A DNA stretch of 64,000 bases from an uncultured Clostridia bacterium (GCA_934154445.1 CAKPGC010000008.1:1-64000), one strand, 5' to 3'. Numbered from the stretch's first letter, positions 1-8,554 are shown. The notes: a model not told the origin generated them from the letters alone. Made by a program: numbers and translations.

Positions 1-369
1 AATAAATGTGAAAATTGTGGAAGATTATTTATTCCTGTAACTAGCAGTAAAAATCCAAATCAAAAAGGTAGAAATGACCAAAAATATTGTAATAACTTAT
101 ATTTAGATTCTGGAAAAACTTGCAAAGAAATTGGAGCTATTTACAAACGAAAAGAAAAAGTTGAAAATAGTTCCATTTTACAAGAATACAATCGAGAATA
201 TAAAAGAATGCATAGAGCACATTATAGTCATACTAAAGAATTTAAAGAGAAGAAATTTAAAGAATGGTCTAAAAAAGCTAGAGAATTAAGAGATACTTAT
301 GCAGATGAGCAAATTGAAGATTTTAGAATAGAATTGAAGAAATTAAGTGATATGTATTGGAAATTTTAG
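1..369 (+). CDS. DUF6076-type zinc-finger protein, C-terminal part (start outside window)
   Basis: The reading frame is open from the first base to a TAG at 367-369. The visible part begins with a CxxC knuckle (CENCGR) and has further cysteines (YCNN, TCKEIG), then a Lys/Arg-rich helical tail. The protein at 3517-4365 has the same order: CLNCGRY, IYCD, TCKEKG, then a basic tail. This suggests two diverged copies of one family. The family name is from memory. The cysteine pattern suggests zinc binding; no enzymatic role can be assigned. Confidence 0.6.
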   Translation, partial: NKCENCGRLFIPVTSSKNPNQKGRNDQKYCNNLYLDSGKTCKEIGAIYKRKEKVENSSILQEYNREYKRMHRAHYSHTKEFKEKKFKEWSKKARELRDTYADEQIEDFRIELKKLSDMYWKF

Positions 370-383
370 AAACACATATAACA

Positions 384-413
384 ATAGGCAATACTAATTA
401 AAGTATTGCCTAT
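384..413. terminator. Hairpin between convergent genes
   Basis: An 11-bp perfect inverted repeat (ATAGGCAATAC, loop of 8, GTATTGCCTAT) separates the partial plus-strand gene from the minus-strand gene ending at 421. There is no clear T-run on either side, so it is a terminator-like hairpin only. Confidence 0.5.
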
Positions 414-420
414 CTGAATG

Positions 421-690
421 TTACATTGTTTCGAGCTCTTTTTTGATTTTTTCAATTCTAAGATTAATTTCATCAATGATGAATTTTCTAGTAGAATCCC
501 CTATAAATCCTCTCTTAGCAATAGGAATTGTTACTGTTTTAGAGTATCCTTTATTGTTATTATGCACCGTATGAAATTGCGCATATATTTCTGAATCATA
601 ATTACTTGAAACATTAAGAGCTGATTCTAATGTTTCTAATTCATTAAGTAGTTCCCGTGCTTTCTTTAAGTTATCTCGTTCAATGTTCAT
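421..690 (-). CDS. Hypothetical small protein (89 aa)
   Basis: I do not recognise this protein. It has a helical N-terminus (residues 1-30), a central beta-like part (YAQFHTVHNN, VTIPIAKRGF) and a helical C-terminus. An AGGAGG-like site precedes the ATG. Codon 12 is a CGG read in frame (bases 655-657, followed by G). That matters because CGG marks +1 frameshifts elsewhere in this window. It lies 42 bp downstream of the 206-aa gene on the same strand, so the two may be co-transcribed accessory genes. Confidence 0.6.
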   Translation of the reverse strand: MNIERDNLKKARELLNELETLESALNVSSNYDSEIYAQFHTVHNNNKGYSKTVTIPIAKRGFIGDSTRKFIIDEINLRIEKIKKELETM

Positions 691-732
691 TTAACTACCT
701 CCTTAAAATTTTAAGATTTGGTTAATAATAAA

Positions 733-1353
733 TTAGTTACAAAGTTCTGATAAAGATATATATTGATTTTTATTATATTCATCAATATATATGAAAGTTG
801 TTAATTTTTTAGAAATGTGATATTCCTCATGCCAATTTGTTTTGTAGAAAACATAGTGTTCTTCTAAAAGTTTTGGATCATCATAAGCAAGATATATAGG
901 AATACTTTCATGACAACCCAAATCAATTTTTATTAAGTACACATTTGATAAAAAGTCCCCATAGTCAACTTCATCATCAACAAAACGTATTCTCCGAAGA
1001 ACTGTTACCTTATCTTTCATGGCAGATGGAATAAAAACATCATCAGGAACAACAGCAGTACTTCTAATTAACGCATACATATATCGTTCTGAAGTTTTCT
1101 TTGAAAAATCAATACTGTAGGAATTCTTACTTGTTTTTCGTAAAGAAATGTTTTCAAATAAAAGATCTCTCTCGAAAGATTTTTTACTTATTCCTTCAAT
1201 ATTAAAAACAAAATTAATGTTTTCATGTCTCTGCTCCTCTTCTAAATAATTTGGAATAGACACACGTAATTGTAATTTGCCTGGAGACTGTTTAGTTTTT
1301 ACATTGCCATTCCATATCCGTTCACAAACTCCTGAATTAATAAATAATTTCAT
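733..1353 (-). CDS. Hypothetical protein (206 aa), accessory region
   Basis: Unrecognised. It is mixed alpha/beta without a signal peptide, membrane segment or obvious catalytic motif. A good site (AAGGAGG on the minus strand) precedes the ATG. It contains two in-frame CGG codons (codons 12 and 120), both followed by A and both apparently read as Arg, because the frame stays open to the natural end. Together with its place beside a relaxase gene, this fits an acquired gene. The 170 bp upstream contain no gene. Confidence 0.6.
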   Translation of the reverse strand: MKLFINSGVCERIWNGNVKTKQSPGKLQLRVSIPNYLEEEQRHENINFVFNIEGISKKSFERDLLFENISLRKTSKNSYSIDFSKKTSERYMYALIRSTAVVPDDVFIPSAMKDKVTVLRRIRFVDDEVDYGDFLSNVYLIKIDLGCHESIPIYLAYDDPKLLEEHYVFYKTNWHEEYHISKKLTTFIYIDEYNKNQYISLSELCN

Positions 1354-1524
1354 AGCTTTACCTCCTTGTGATTTTACCAGGTTATTAGTTTCATTACAAT
1401 ATAATTATGTTGTAATTAAAGTACCTCCTCGTATTTAAGATGACATAATTTTACCATAAAATTATCTATAAATCAATAATTTCAGTTTTTAACCTTAAAA
1501 TAATTAGAAATTCGTGTATTATTT

Positions 1525-2712
1525 TTATAGTTCAAAGTCCCATTCTTTTTCTCTTTCTTCATTTTTTAATTGCTTTTCTGGATCTATTAAAGTATTAGTA
1601 TCTTTTTCAAAATTTCTAACTAATTCTTTTGCTTCACCTATTCCAAACTTATGACAAATCCACTCTATAAATTTTTCAACAGTTTCATAAAATTTATCTA
1701 CTATTTTGTGTAAATGTTTATTTTCTTTTTCTAAACTTTTGATTTTGCTTTTATATTTCCATTCTAAGTCGAATTCTTTTTCTTTATATTCTGCCTTAAT
1801 GTTTTCTACTTGATTATGCATTTTCTCATTATCTGCCATTATTTTTTCTCTTTCCTTTTGATATTTTTCTGCTTTTTCTACCATTCTTGCTTGTCTTGAT
1901 AATTCTTGTTGCAAAATTAGGTTATCTTGATATAAGTCATTTATCAAGTTATCTTTTGATTTAATTATTTCTTCAAGTATCTTTTCGTCTCTCTTTTTTG
2001 AAAGTCTATTTACATTTATATCTTCTAAATTAGGAATATTAGGTAATTCAAGTTTTATATTTTGTAATTTTTCTTTTGTTTTATCAAAGTTGGTTATATC
2101 TTTATATTCTTTCAAATCTAAATGTTTTCTTCCAGATTCTTCTATTGGTACACCTCGTTCTAATTTAAAATTATGAGAAGTCATATAATCATAGAAAGCA
2201 TTTTGTAATTGTCTATAACTATCTTTTGCTTTCCAAAATTCGCTACAAGCTAATTTATCAATGTCATTACCTTCTTTATCTTTGGTATGAACAACAGGTA
2301 AAAAAATCAAGTGCATATGTGGAGTTTCCTCATCCATATGCACTTTTGCAGACATTATATATTGTTCACCTAAATTCTTGTATTCACTTACAAATTTATA
2401 AGCAGTTTCAAAATATCTTCTTGTTTCTTCTTCTCCTTTTCTTTCAAAAAATTCTTTATCTGATGTTATTATATATTCACAAGCTATATTACTAACCGTT
2501 TTTATTTGTCCTTTTAAATCATATTTCCTTCTTATTCTTTCAAATTCCTTTTCGTAACTATATTGTGGAGATTTTATTACATAGTTCAAATATGATTTTT
2601 CTTTATCTATATTTGCATTTGAATAATTCTTATTTCTTCTTTCGTTATGTCTATATATTCCTTTTAAATTTTCTCTTTTGTATTTTGTATTTCTTATTAT
2701 CGCATAACTCAT
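1525..2712 (-). CDS. mobV: MobV-type relaxase (Mob/Pre)
   Basis: This is a plasmid mobilisation relaxase. In this family the enzyme nicks one strand at oriT and leads the DNA into a recipient using another element's conjugation machinery. Residues 1-50 have the MobV start (MSYAIIRNTKYKRENLKG). The metal-binding motif H-M-D-E-E-T-P-H-M-H lies at about residues 135-144. Residues 215-395 are a long coiled coil, as expected. At 395 aa it is full length for the family. An oriT-like site lies about 70-100 bp upstream. A decayed copy of the coiled-coil part is at 8190-8450. Confidence 0.9.
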   Translation of the reverse strand: MSYAIIRNTKYKRENLKGIYRHNERRNKNYSNANIDKEKSYLNYVIKSPQYSYEKEFERIRRKYDLKGQIKTVSNIACEYIITSDKEFFERKGEEETRRYFETAYKFVSEYKNLGEQYIMSAKVHMDEETPHMHLIFLPVVHTKDKEGNDIDKLACSEFWKAKDSYRQLQNAFYDYMTSHNFKLERGVPIEESGRKHLDLKEYKDITNFDKTKEKLQNIKLELPNIPNLEDINVNRLSKKRDEKILEEIIKSKDNLINDLYQDNLILQQELSRQARMVEKAEKYQKEREKIMADNEKMHNQVENIKAEYKEKEFDLEWKYKSKIKSLEKENKHLHKIVDKFYETVEKFIEWICHKFGIGEAKELVRNFEKDTNTLIDPEKQLKNEEREKEWDFEL

Positions 2713-2781
2713 TTCATGTAACCTCCTTCTTTTAATCTAATGAGTAAACACAGAGATAAACTAAAATCTTCTGCTTTATCT

Positions 2782-2809
2782 AAAGTGTTGTAACACACTA
2801 TAACACTTT
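2782..2809 (-). other. oriT-like nick site of the MobV relaxase
   Basis: On the minus strand an 8-bp inverted repeat (AAAGTGTT ... AACACTTT) encloses TAGTGTGTTA, which matches the pMV158-type MobV core in which nicking occurs at TAGTGTG/TTA. The nick would fall between 2793 and 2794. Its place just upstream of the relaxase gene is the family arrangement. Assignment rests on motif and position. Confidence 0.75.
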
Positions 2810-2842
2810 TTTAGCCTACCGCTTCAAAAAGTGTTAGTGTGG

Positions 2843-2926
2843 CAGGAGTTCCTGCACCCTTTCCACTCAAAAATAAAAAGCTAATTTTTATTTTTTGGTG
2901 CTAAAAAACTATAAATAGTTTTTTAG
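2843..2926. repeat. Two further inverted repeats upstream of mobV
   Basis: GCAGGA-GT-TCCTGC (about 2843-2856) and a 12-bp repeat CTAAAAAACTAT-AA-ATAGTTTTTTAG (2901-2926) lie between the relaxase and the gene ending at 2955. The second could terminate the upstream minus-strand gene. Both could also be part of a larger origin or transfer region. Confidence 0.4.
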
Positions 2927-2954
2927 GCAAATTAAAAGAGATTAGCTAAAATAT

Positions 2955-3488
2955 TTAAGTAGCAGTAATCTCTTTATAATTTGCATATAAGCTATCCCAA
3001 TTGAAGTTATCATAATTTCTGTCGCTTCTATATGGTACATATTTCTTTTTACTTGTTTGGCATTCCTTATTATAATTATTTTTATTTTTTATATTATTTA
3101 TTATATCTTTGTTATTTTCACCTATAGGGTATGGTTGTTTTCGACTATCTAAATAGTTATTATTGTCTATACCCTCTTGAAGTTTTTGACTATACCTATT
3201 GATGTTTTCGACTATAGGTGTAATTTGTCTTTCTTCTATTTCTTTGCTATCTGTTTTATATTTCAATTTAACACTTACATATCCTTTATCTTTTAATGAA
3301 CTTATAATTTTAGATACTCTTTCATGTGTTACATTAACAATATTTGCAATATATTTATTACTTGCAAAACAACTTTTAGTTTCTTCACTTAAATATAAAA
3401 TTATTGATAGTATTATCTTTTCTTTATCTGATAAATCTTCATTTAGTAAAATTTCTGCTGGTATCCATAGACCTTTTAATTTTTGCAT
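2955..3488 (-). CDS. Winged-helix (HTH_36-like) protein, possible replication initiator
   Basis: Residues 1-90 form a helix-turn-helix of the kind seen in small plasmid replication or regulatory proteins (LSDKEKIILSIILYL ... YIANIVNVTHERVSKIISSLKDKGYV). The C-terminal half is Asn/Lys-rich and low in complexity. The start follows an AAAGGAGG site. It lies directly upstream of the oriT and relaxase, so it may be the replication or control gene of the same mobilisable element. It is short for a complete RepA-type initiator; regulator and initiator both remain possible. Confidence 0.6.
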   Translation of the reverse strand: MQKLKGLWIPAEILLNEDLSDKEKIILSIILYLSEETKSCFASNKYIANIVNVTHERVSKIISSLKDKGYVSVKLKYKTDSKEIEERQITPIVENINRYSQKLQEGIDNNNYLDSRKQPYPIGENNKDIINNIKNKNNYNKECQTSKKKYVPYRSDRNYDNFNWDSLYANYKEITAT

Positions 3489-3516
3489 ATCATATCCTCC
3501 TTTCGTTTGGTTTTTA

Positions 3517-4365
3517 TTCGTACCAGACTTTACTACTTATGAAACAGCATATGATACATTCTTTAATCTTTATGGCTACGAATTAGTAAAAGAATATGTA
3601 CCATATAGTTATAATCAAAATGGAGATTATATTAATGATATTAAATTTAGAGAAATTATAAAATATATATATGATGTAGGTAATGACAGATTTATTGAAT
3701 GGCAAGATAATTTTAGAAAATGTGTAGATTTTGTATATAATTTAAATGGAAATGAAGAATTAAAAGATGAAGAAAACAGACTTACAAGATTTATTGCTTA
3801 TACAATAAAAGATAATGATTTTTATACATATTCACAAGACATAGAAATTGTAACTGATAATTACATAAATATACATCATAATAATAGTTCAAAAACTTTA
3901 AAAGAACTTATCAAAAGAATAAATTATAAAGATTCAAAATTAGAACTTCACAATGTTTATACAAGTACAAAGCTAACAAGTATATGCTTTGCAGTGTTAG
4001 ATCAAATAGTTAGACACGATAATTTACAAATAAAAACTTGCTTAAATTGCGGTAGATACTTTATTCCAAGTTATAGACAAAGTGAAATATATTGCGATTT
4101 AGTAAATATAGATAACTTACCTACCTGTAAAGAAAAAGGTGCAGGAGAACAATGGAAGAAGAATTTGGAAAGTAATAAATCTTATGCATTATATAGAAGA
4201 ATATATCGTCAAAAATTTATGATAGCACAAAGAAACAAAAACGATAAAAACATTCAAAAGGAATTTAATCAATGGAAAAAAGACGCTAAAGAAATTATGA
4301 ACAAACTAAAAAAAGAAAAACTTTCTGAAGATGAAGTTTATAACTGGCTTATAGAAAATAAATAA
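3517..4365 (+). pseudogene. DUF6076-type protein lacking its start
   Basis: From FVPDF to the TAA at 4363-4365 (about 282 residues) the frame reads as one folded protein: a helical N-terminal part, then CLNCGRYFIP, IYCD and TCKEKG, presumably a zinc-binding site, then a basic helical tail. There is no ATG, GTG or TTG with a ribosome binding site near the beginning of the similar part. The upstream in-frame sequence is antisense to the divergent winged-helix gene and is hydrophobic nonsense. The 5' end therefore seems lost at a junction near 3490-3517. It resembles the partial protein at 1-369. Confidence 0.6.
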
Positions 4366-4389
4366 AGAAGCAAAATTGCTTCTTTATTT
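4360..4389. terminator. Bidirectional terminator
   Basis: A perfect 14-bp stem (AAATAAAGAAGCAA / TTGCTTCTTTATTT) with a 2-base centre lies between convergent genes ending at 4365 and 4393, with A and T tracts on both sides. Confidence 0.7.
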
Positions 4390-4392
4390 ATT

Positions 4393-4764
4393 TTAATTTG
4401 TTGCTAATTTTCCTTTTAATTTTGTTGCTTCATCTTTATATTTAGAATAATCATTTCTTAATTTAGATATTTGTTCAATATATAATTTTTCAATTTTTGA
4501 AACTTGTTCTGGTGTCATATCTTCTTCTCTTATTACACCATCTTCATAATCTCTTTGTATTTTTAGGATTTCTTCTTTTTCTATTATTTCTTCTGTTCTA
4601 ATGCTATCTATAAAAGAAGATTTTTTATTTTCTTTTGTTTCAATAGTTTTTTCTTTAATATAAGCAACTTCTTGTACTTCTTCTTTTTTGAAAATATTTT
4701 TAAAGAAATTTTTTATTCTATCAAATATACTTTTTTTAGGTACTATTAGTGATTTATTATCCAT
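4393..4764 (-). CDS. Hypothetical coiled-coil protein (123 aa)
   Basis: Unrecognised. Residues 10-27 are amphipathic and basic (FDRIKNFFKNIFKK). Residues 65-123 are predicted coiled coil (EEILKIQRDYEDGVIREEDMT ...). Its ATG overlaps the stop of the HD-domain gene by one base (TAATG), so the two are translationally coupled and probably act together. No membrane segment or enzyme motif is visible. Confidence 0.65.
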   Translation of the reverse strand: MDNKSLIVPKKSIFDRIKNFFKNIFKKEEVQEVAYIKEKTIETKENKKSSFIDSIRTEEIIEKEEILKIQRDYEDGVIREEDMTPEQVSKIEKLYIEQISKLRNDYSKYKDEATKLKGKLATN

Positions 4765-6758
4765 TAGTTACCTCCTCTATTTCCATTATTCATATCTTCT
4801 ATAGCATTTCCCAATTGAGCCATTAATTGATTAACTAATTCCATAGCCTTATCTGTTTTTGATTGCATAGAATCTTTTTCTTCTTTATATCCTTGTAATT
4901 TACTTTTTGGTTTTAATGTTGCTTCTTTATCAATTCCTCCGTGTTCCATAATTACTTTTGAAATAACATCTTTTGGGACATATGGATAAATAGATTTTAA
5001 ATAATCTTCTTCTTTTTCAATACCTATTTCTGCATACTCTTTTAATTCTTCTATAATTTCACTAGGGTATCCTACTTCATAAGAATCATAAGTATCTAAT
5101 CCACTTCTTCTAGGTTCACAATAGTGAAATGATGATGCTTGAACATTTAGCGATACACCATCTCCCATAACTACTCGTGGTCTTTTAAATCCATCTTTAG
5201 TTTGAGATATAAATTCCTCAAAAGTAATTCCTGTTACTTGCTTTATCTTTTGCTTTAATTCTTGTGGAATTGATTTTACTATATTATTTACTTTTTCATA
5301 GGCTTCTGGAACAGAATTTTCTATATTGCTCATATTTTCTAACTTTCCTTGTTTTGTTCCATCAACAACCACTTTTCCATCTGGTAATGTTCTTTCTGCC
5401 TTTTCTGCTTGTGCATTTGCATCTGCTTTGCATATTTGTAATAGCATTTTATAATCTTCTAATGTTGGATCATATTCTGAATTATATTCCCCAGAATTTA
5501 TTTTTTCCTTAACTTCTTTCATATCTATTGGTATAGATATTTTTTGTCCTTTAAAATCTTTAAATTCTGGTTCTTTTCCATGCGCTAGAGTATAAACTAT
5601 TGCTCTAACTTGGTCTTTATTGTATTCCATTTTCTCAAAGTCATATTTATTTTCTATTATTTTTTCAGTTATAGAATCAACATTTATTTCTCGTACAAAT
5701 TCGTGGTTTTTCATTTCTTCTGGTACACTACTTCTATAACTTATAAAGTCATCATGATGTGCAATATAAAAACCTAATTGTTTTATTTCTTCTTCACTAT
5801 ATCCTAATTCTTCTAAAATAGGCTTTGCAACATCAACAGAACGATATGCGTGTCCATAAAATACTTGTTGCCCTGTTTTCTCATTCATTTTGGCAACTTC
5901 TGGTTTCCCTATATCGTGGAAAAATGCTGCTACCCTTAATTTAGTAAATTGTTCTGGTGTCAAATTTTCTTTTGATATTCCTTCAACTGTTCTTAAACTA
6001 TGTTCCCACAAATCATAACAATGGTGTGAATTTTTTTGTTCAAATCCAACCATTCTAGCAACTTCAACACCATACTCTTTTTCTAATTCTTCTGGTGTTT
6101 TTGATAAGAAATACTCTACTACATCTTCTCTTGATAAATCTTTTTCAAATTTTTCTCTTTTACTATCATCTTGTTCTCTATCCATTTCAAATTTCTTTTC
6201 TGATAACATTTTTTGTAATTTTTCTGATGATAGTCCATATCCTTCTAATAAATCGATAAAATCAGCATTTTCTTCCAAAGTAGTAATATTAAGTTCTTTT
6301 CCTTCTTTTTTTGCTTTTAATAATCCATTTCTTTCAGCAAGTAATTCTTCATATTTTTTTACTACTTCTTCATCGCTCATTCCTGTTAAACTTGTTCCCA
6401 AATCTTCCATTTTCTTATTATATTCTTCTAAATATTTTTCATCTACCAATGGCATAATATCACTATATTTATTTCTCATCATATGAAATAACATTAAATC
6501 GTCTGGATTATTACTAAAATATTTATTCAATGTTTCTCTACTCATAGAATTTAATATATTTGCAATTTCTTCTTCTCCTGGCATATCTTCATATCGTCCT
6601 ATATCACAAAAATTATGACTCTCTCCAAACATTGCATTTGCATTATAATCTGGTATTCTGTTTCGAAGAATATTATAAATAACTTCTTCATCATCTGGCT
6701 CAGTATTCACATAAATCTCATCATCATATTCATAATCATCATCGTCATATTCTTTCAT
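4764..6758 (-). CDS. HD-domain phosphohydrolase-like protein (664 aa)
   Basis: The centre (about residues 245-340) is a metal-dependent HD domain: HHCYDLWEHS, then FFHDIGKPEVA, then GHAYRS, then FYIAHHDD. This spacing resembles HD domains of tRNA nucleotidyltransferase-type enzymes. The family hydrolyses phosphoesters, often of nucleotides or nucleic acids. The N-terminus is acidic and the flanks are helical and unassigned. It contains no CGG codon. It heads a two-gene operon in an accessory region; whether it serves defence, transfer or nucleotide turnover cannot be told. Confidence 0.7.
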   Translation of the reverse strand: MKEYDDDDYEYDDEIYVNTEPDDEEVIYNILRNRIPDYNANAMFGESHNFCDIGRYEDMPGEEEIANILNSMSRETLNKYFSNNPDDLMLFHMMRNKYSDIMPLVDEKYLEEYNKKMEDLGTSLTGMSDEEVVKKYEELLAERNGLLKAKKEGKELNITTLEENADFIDLLEGYGLSSEKLQKMLSEKKFEMDREQDDSKREKFEKDLSREDVVEYFLSKTPEELEKEYGVEVARMVGFEQKNSHHCYDLWEHSLRTVEGISKENLTPEQFTKLRVAAFFHDIGKPEVAKMNEKTGQQVFYGHAYRSVDVAKPILEELGYSEEEIKQLGFYIAHHDDFISYRSSVPEEMKNHEFVREINVDSITEKIIENKYDFEKMEYNKDQVRAIVYTLAHGKEPEFKDFKGQKISIPIDMKEVKEKINSGEYNSEYDPTLEDYKMLLQICKADANAQAEKAERTLPDGKVVVDGTKQGKLENMSNIENSVPEAYEKVNNIVKSIPQELKQKIKQVTGITFEEFISQTKDGFKRPRVVMGDGVSLNVQASSFHYCEPRRSGLDTYDSYEVGYPSEIIEELKEYAEIGIEKEEDYLKSIYPYVPKDVISKVIMEHGGIDKEATLKPKSKLQGYKEEKDSMQSKTDKAMELVNQLMAQLGNAIEDMNNGNRGGN

Positions 6759-6920
6759 TTGTTTCTCCTTTTTATTTTTCTTAATATATACTTTATCATA
6801 ATATATTGTAACATAATAAACATTTCATTGTAGTATTGTAACAAAAACTTAACATTTGTAATATTGTTGTAATATTTATTGTATTTTTTCTTATTTTACA
6901 ATAGTTTCAGCCTTTAGAAC

Positions 6921-6949
6921 TTGATAAAAATGCAGAATTATGCTATAAT
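6921..6949 (+). promoter_or_regulatory. Sigma-A type promoter
   Basis: TTGATA at 6921-6926, a 17-bp spacer and TATAAT at 6944-6949 preceded by TG (extended -10). It lies 30 bp upstream of the metallopeptidase ATG, which has its own GGGAGGT site. Confidence 0.75.
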
Positions 6950-6979
6950 TTTATTAGATATATAAATTGGGAGGTATAT

Positions 6980-7876
6980 ATGAAAAAAGAGGAATTTGAA
7001 AAATTACAGCCAAAAATACAAGAATATATACATTATATGGTAGATATTGGTATGATAAATTCTAAAAATAAAGAAAAAATATTAGATAAATTAAGTCGTA
7101 CAATTATTGAAAAAAGACATAGTAAACCTGATGAGATTTATGGTGGCAAAACTGAAACTGAAAAAGATAATACTATAAAAGTAACTATTCTTACAGATGT
7201 CATTGAAAAAGAAGCAAAAGAAATGAATATGGATTTAGATTTACTTATAGATATTAATATATATCACGAATTGACTCACGCAAGTTCAATATTAGATGAA
7301 GAACTTGATCAAAAAACTAAAACTTTATTTAGTGATTTAGAAGATAAAGAAAACTCTTATCCCTTTATATTTGATTATGGATATACAATAATTCAAGAAT
7401 ATATTGCTCAAAGTATATCTCAAAAATTAGTTGCAGAAAAATATAAAAATCCTAATCTATTTCCAGTAAAACACAATAAATTTATATTTAATGAAAATGG
7501 TTATTTAGAAGAAAAACCTGCATATTCATACGAATATAATTCAAGTCTTGTATATTATGGAGAACTTGAAAATTTTGCACTTAAATTTATTCAAACAATA
7601 TATGGAAAAACTGATATAGAAAGATTATACGAAGACCATTTTGAAGATAAAATATTTGATGTATTATCAACTAATTTCAAAAATAGAAAAAATGGTATGA
7701 AAAATCTATATGATATGTTTGGAAATATGGCAAACATTGGTATAGTAGATTATTATCAACAAGGATATTTAGGTAAAGTAAAACGCAAATGGTGCAATAT
7801 AGATTTTTTTAGAAATTCAATAAAAGAATTTAATAGAATTTCTGATATTGAAATAGAGAGAGATATGCAATTATAA
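6980..7876 (+). CDS. Putative zinc metallopeptidase with HELTH motif (298 aa)
   Basis: The protein has a single gluzincin-like motif, Y-H-E-L-T-H-A-S at about residue 96, inside the helix expected for HExxH zinc proteases. A downstream acidic stretch (IIQEYIAQSIS, about residues 140-150) could supply the third zinc ligand. There is no signal peptide or membrane segment, so it should act in the cytoplasm. It is monocistronic, with its own promoter and terminator. Such lone intracellular HExxH proteins occur in mobile elements as toxin-like or regulator-cleaving proteases. The motif is clear; substrate and family are unknown. Confidence 0.65.
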   Translation: MKKEEFEKLQPKIQEYIHYMVDIGMINSKNKEKILDKLSRTIIEKRHSKPDEIYGGKTETEKDNTIKVTILTDVIEKEAKEMNMDLDLLIDINIYHELTHASSILDEELDQKTKTLFSDLEDKENSYPFIFDYGYTIIQEYIAQSISQKLVAEKYKNPNLFPVKHNKFIFNENGYLEEKPAYSYEYNSSLVYYGELENFALKFIQTIYGKTDIERLYEDHFEDKIFDVLSTNFKNRKNGMKNLYDMFGNMANIGIVDYYQQGYLGKVKRKWCNIDFFRNSIKEFNRISDIEIERDMQL

Positions 7877-7902
7877 AAGACCTTATGGTCTTTTATTTTT
7901 TT
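7875..7902 (+). terminator. Rho-independent terminator of the metallopeptidase gene
   Basis: An 8-bp stem AAAAGACC-TTAT-GGTCTTTT followed by ATTTTTTT, beginning at the stop codon. Confidence 0.8.
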
Positions 7903-7904
7903 CA

Positions 7905-8140
7905 TAAAAAAAAGACCCATAATTTTATGAGCCTTTCCCAAACAATCGATAGCAATAAGTTGAGGCTTTTGCAAGTTAACTACAATGTAATTAATTGCTT
8001 TCCTTAAAGCGTATTGTTCGGACTATAAGGGTCTGGACTGACTACCAGTTTGCCTAGAAAAAGAATCGGATCACCTCAAAAAATCCTCTCGTGCGCACCA
8101 CTCTTTCCAATAACAAAGTTGATTTATAGCTCGTTTATAA
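7905..8140 (-). ncRNA. Candidate structured non-coding RNA, about 235 nt
   Basis: No protein is supported here, yet the minus strand has a full transcription unit: the promoter at 8146-8174, then several strong hairpins, then a terminator whose T-run ends near 7905. Hairpins seen, 5' to 3': GGAT...ATCC, CTGG...CCAG, GCTTT-AAGG-AAAGC, a stem of about 11 bp GCAATTAATTA / TAGTTAA-C-TTGC with loop CATTG, AGCC...GGCT, and the terminator. The 5' part is rich in conserved-looking purine motifs (GTGGTGCGCACGAGAGG). Length and complexity recall Clostridial orphan RNAs such as raiA, but I cannot confirm a family. Confidence 0.55.
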
Positions 8141-8145
8141 AATAT

Positions 8146-8174
8146 ATTTTACCATAAATAACATAATATGTTAA
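8146..8174 (-). promoter_or_regulatory. Promoter of the candidate ncRNA
   Basis: On the minus strand: TTAACA (8169-8174), a 17-bp spacer, TAAAAT (8146-8151) with an upstream TGG (extended -10). The start site would be about 8139. Confidence 0.65.
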
Positions 8175-8189
8175 CCATTTTATAATAAT

Positions 8190-8450
8190 TTACATTATCA
8201 TAAACTTTTTTACTAACTTTAGAATACATCTATAATTCCATCTCCCATTCTTTTTGTCTATCTTCTTTCTGTATTTGTTTTCCTTTTCTAATCCTCTTAT
8301 TTTACTTTTATAAGTCCATTCTAAATCTCTTTCTTTTTTACTATATGCCGACTTCATTTCATCTAATTGATTATGCATATCTTCATTATCTGCAATAATA
8401 TCATATCTTTCTTTTTTATATTTTTTTGCTCTCTTGATAAAAGCAGCCAC
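8190..8450 (-). pseudogene. Relic of a MobV relaxase coiled-coil tail
   Basis: The translated segment (KKYKKERYDIIADNEDMHNQ ... KERDLEWTYKSKIRGLEKENK) matches residues about 285-335 of the relaxase at 1525-2712 almost position by position. The catalytic N-terminal half is missing. The frame is lost after KENKY, replaced by unrelated residues. It is therefore a truncated, frameshifted remnant of a second mob gene, cut on its 5' side by the inverted-repeat unit at 8460-8511. Confidence 0.8.
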
Positions 8451-8459
8451 ACTTTTATC

Positions 8460-8511
8460 AATTCACTTTAGCAATAAAAGTAAGACCATAGGAAGTGAGC
8501 TAAAGTGAATT
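8460..8511. repeat. Perfect 13-bp inverted repeat beside the mob relic
   Basis: AATTCACTTTAGC (8460-8472) and GCTAAAGTGAATT (8499-8511) are perfect inverted copies 26 bp apart. They are followed by a second pair, AGGCGTAATAAT ... ATTATTACACCT (about 8512-8554, one mismatch). They sit at the broken end of the mob relic and may be an old transfer or replication origin. Confidence 0.5.
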
Positions 8512-8554
8512 AGGCGTAATAATACCATTTATATAAAAAGGAATTATTACACCT

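Noticed and set aside
3199..3516. N-terminal extension of the plus-strand DUF6076-type frame
   Set aside because: It is the antisense of the winged-helix gene, strongly hydrophobic and without a ribosome binding site.
7756..7974. 72-residue minus-strand frame overlapping the metallopeptidase end
   Set aside because: It spans two terminators and the antisense of a real gene; the region is better explained as the 3' end of a structured RNA.
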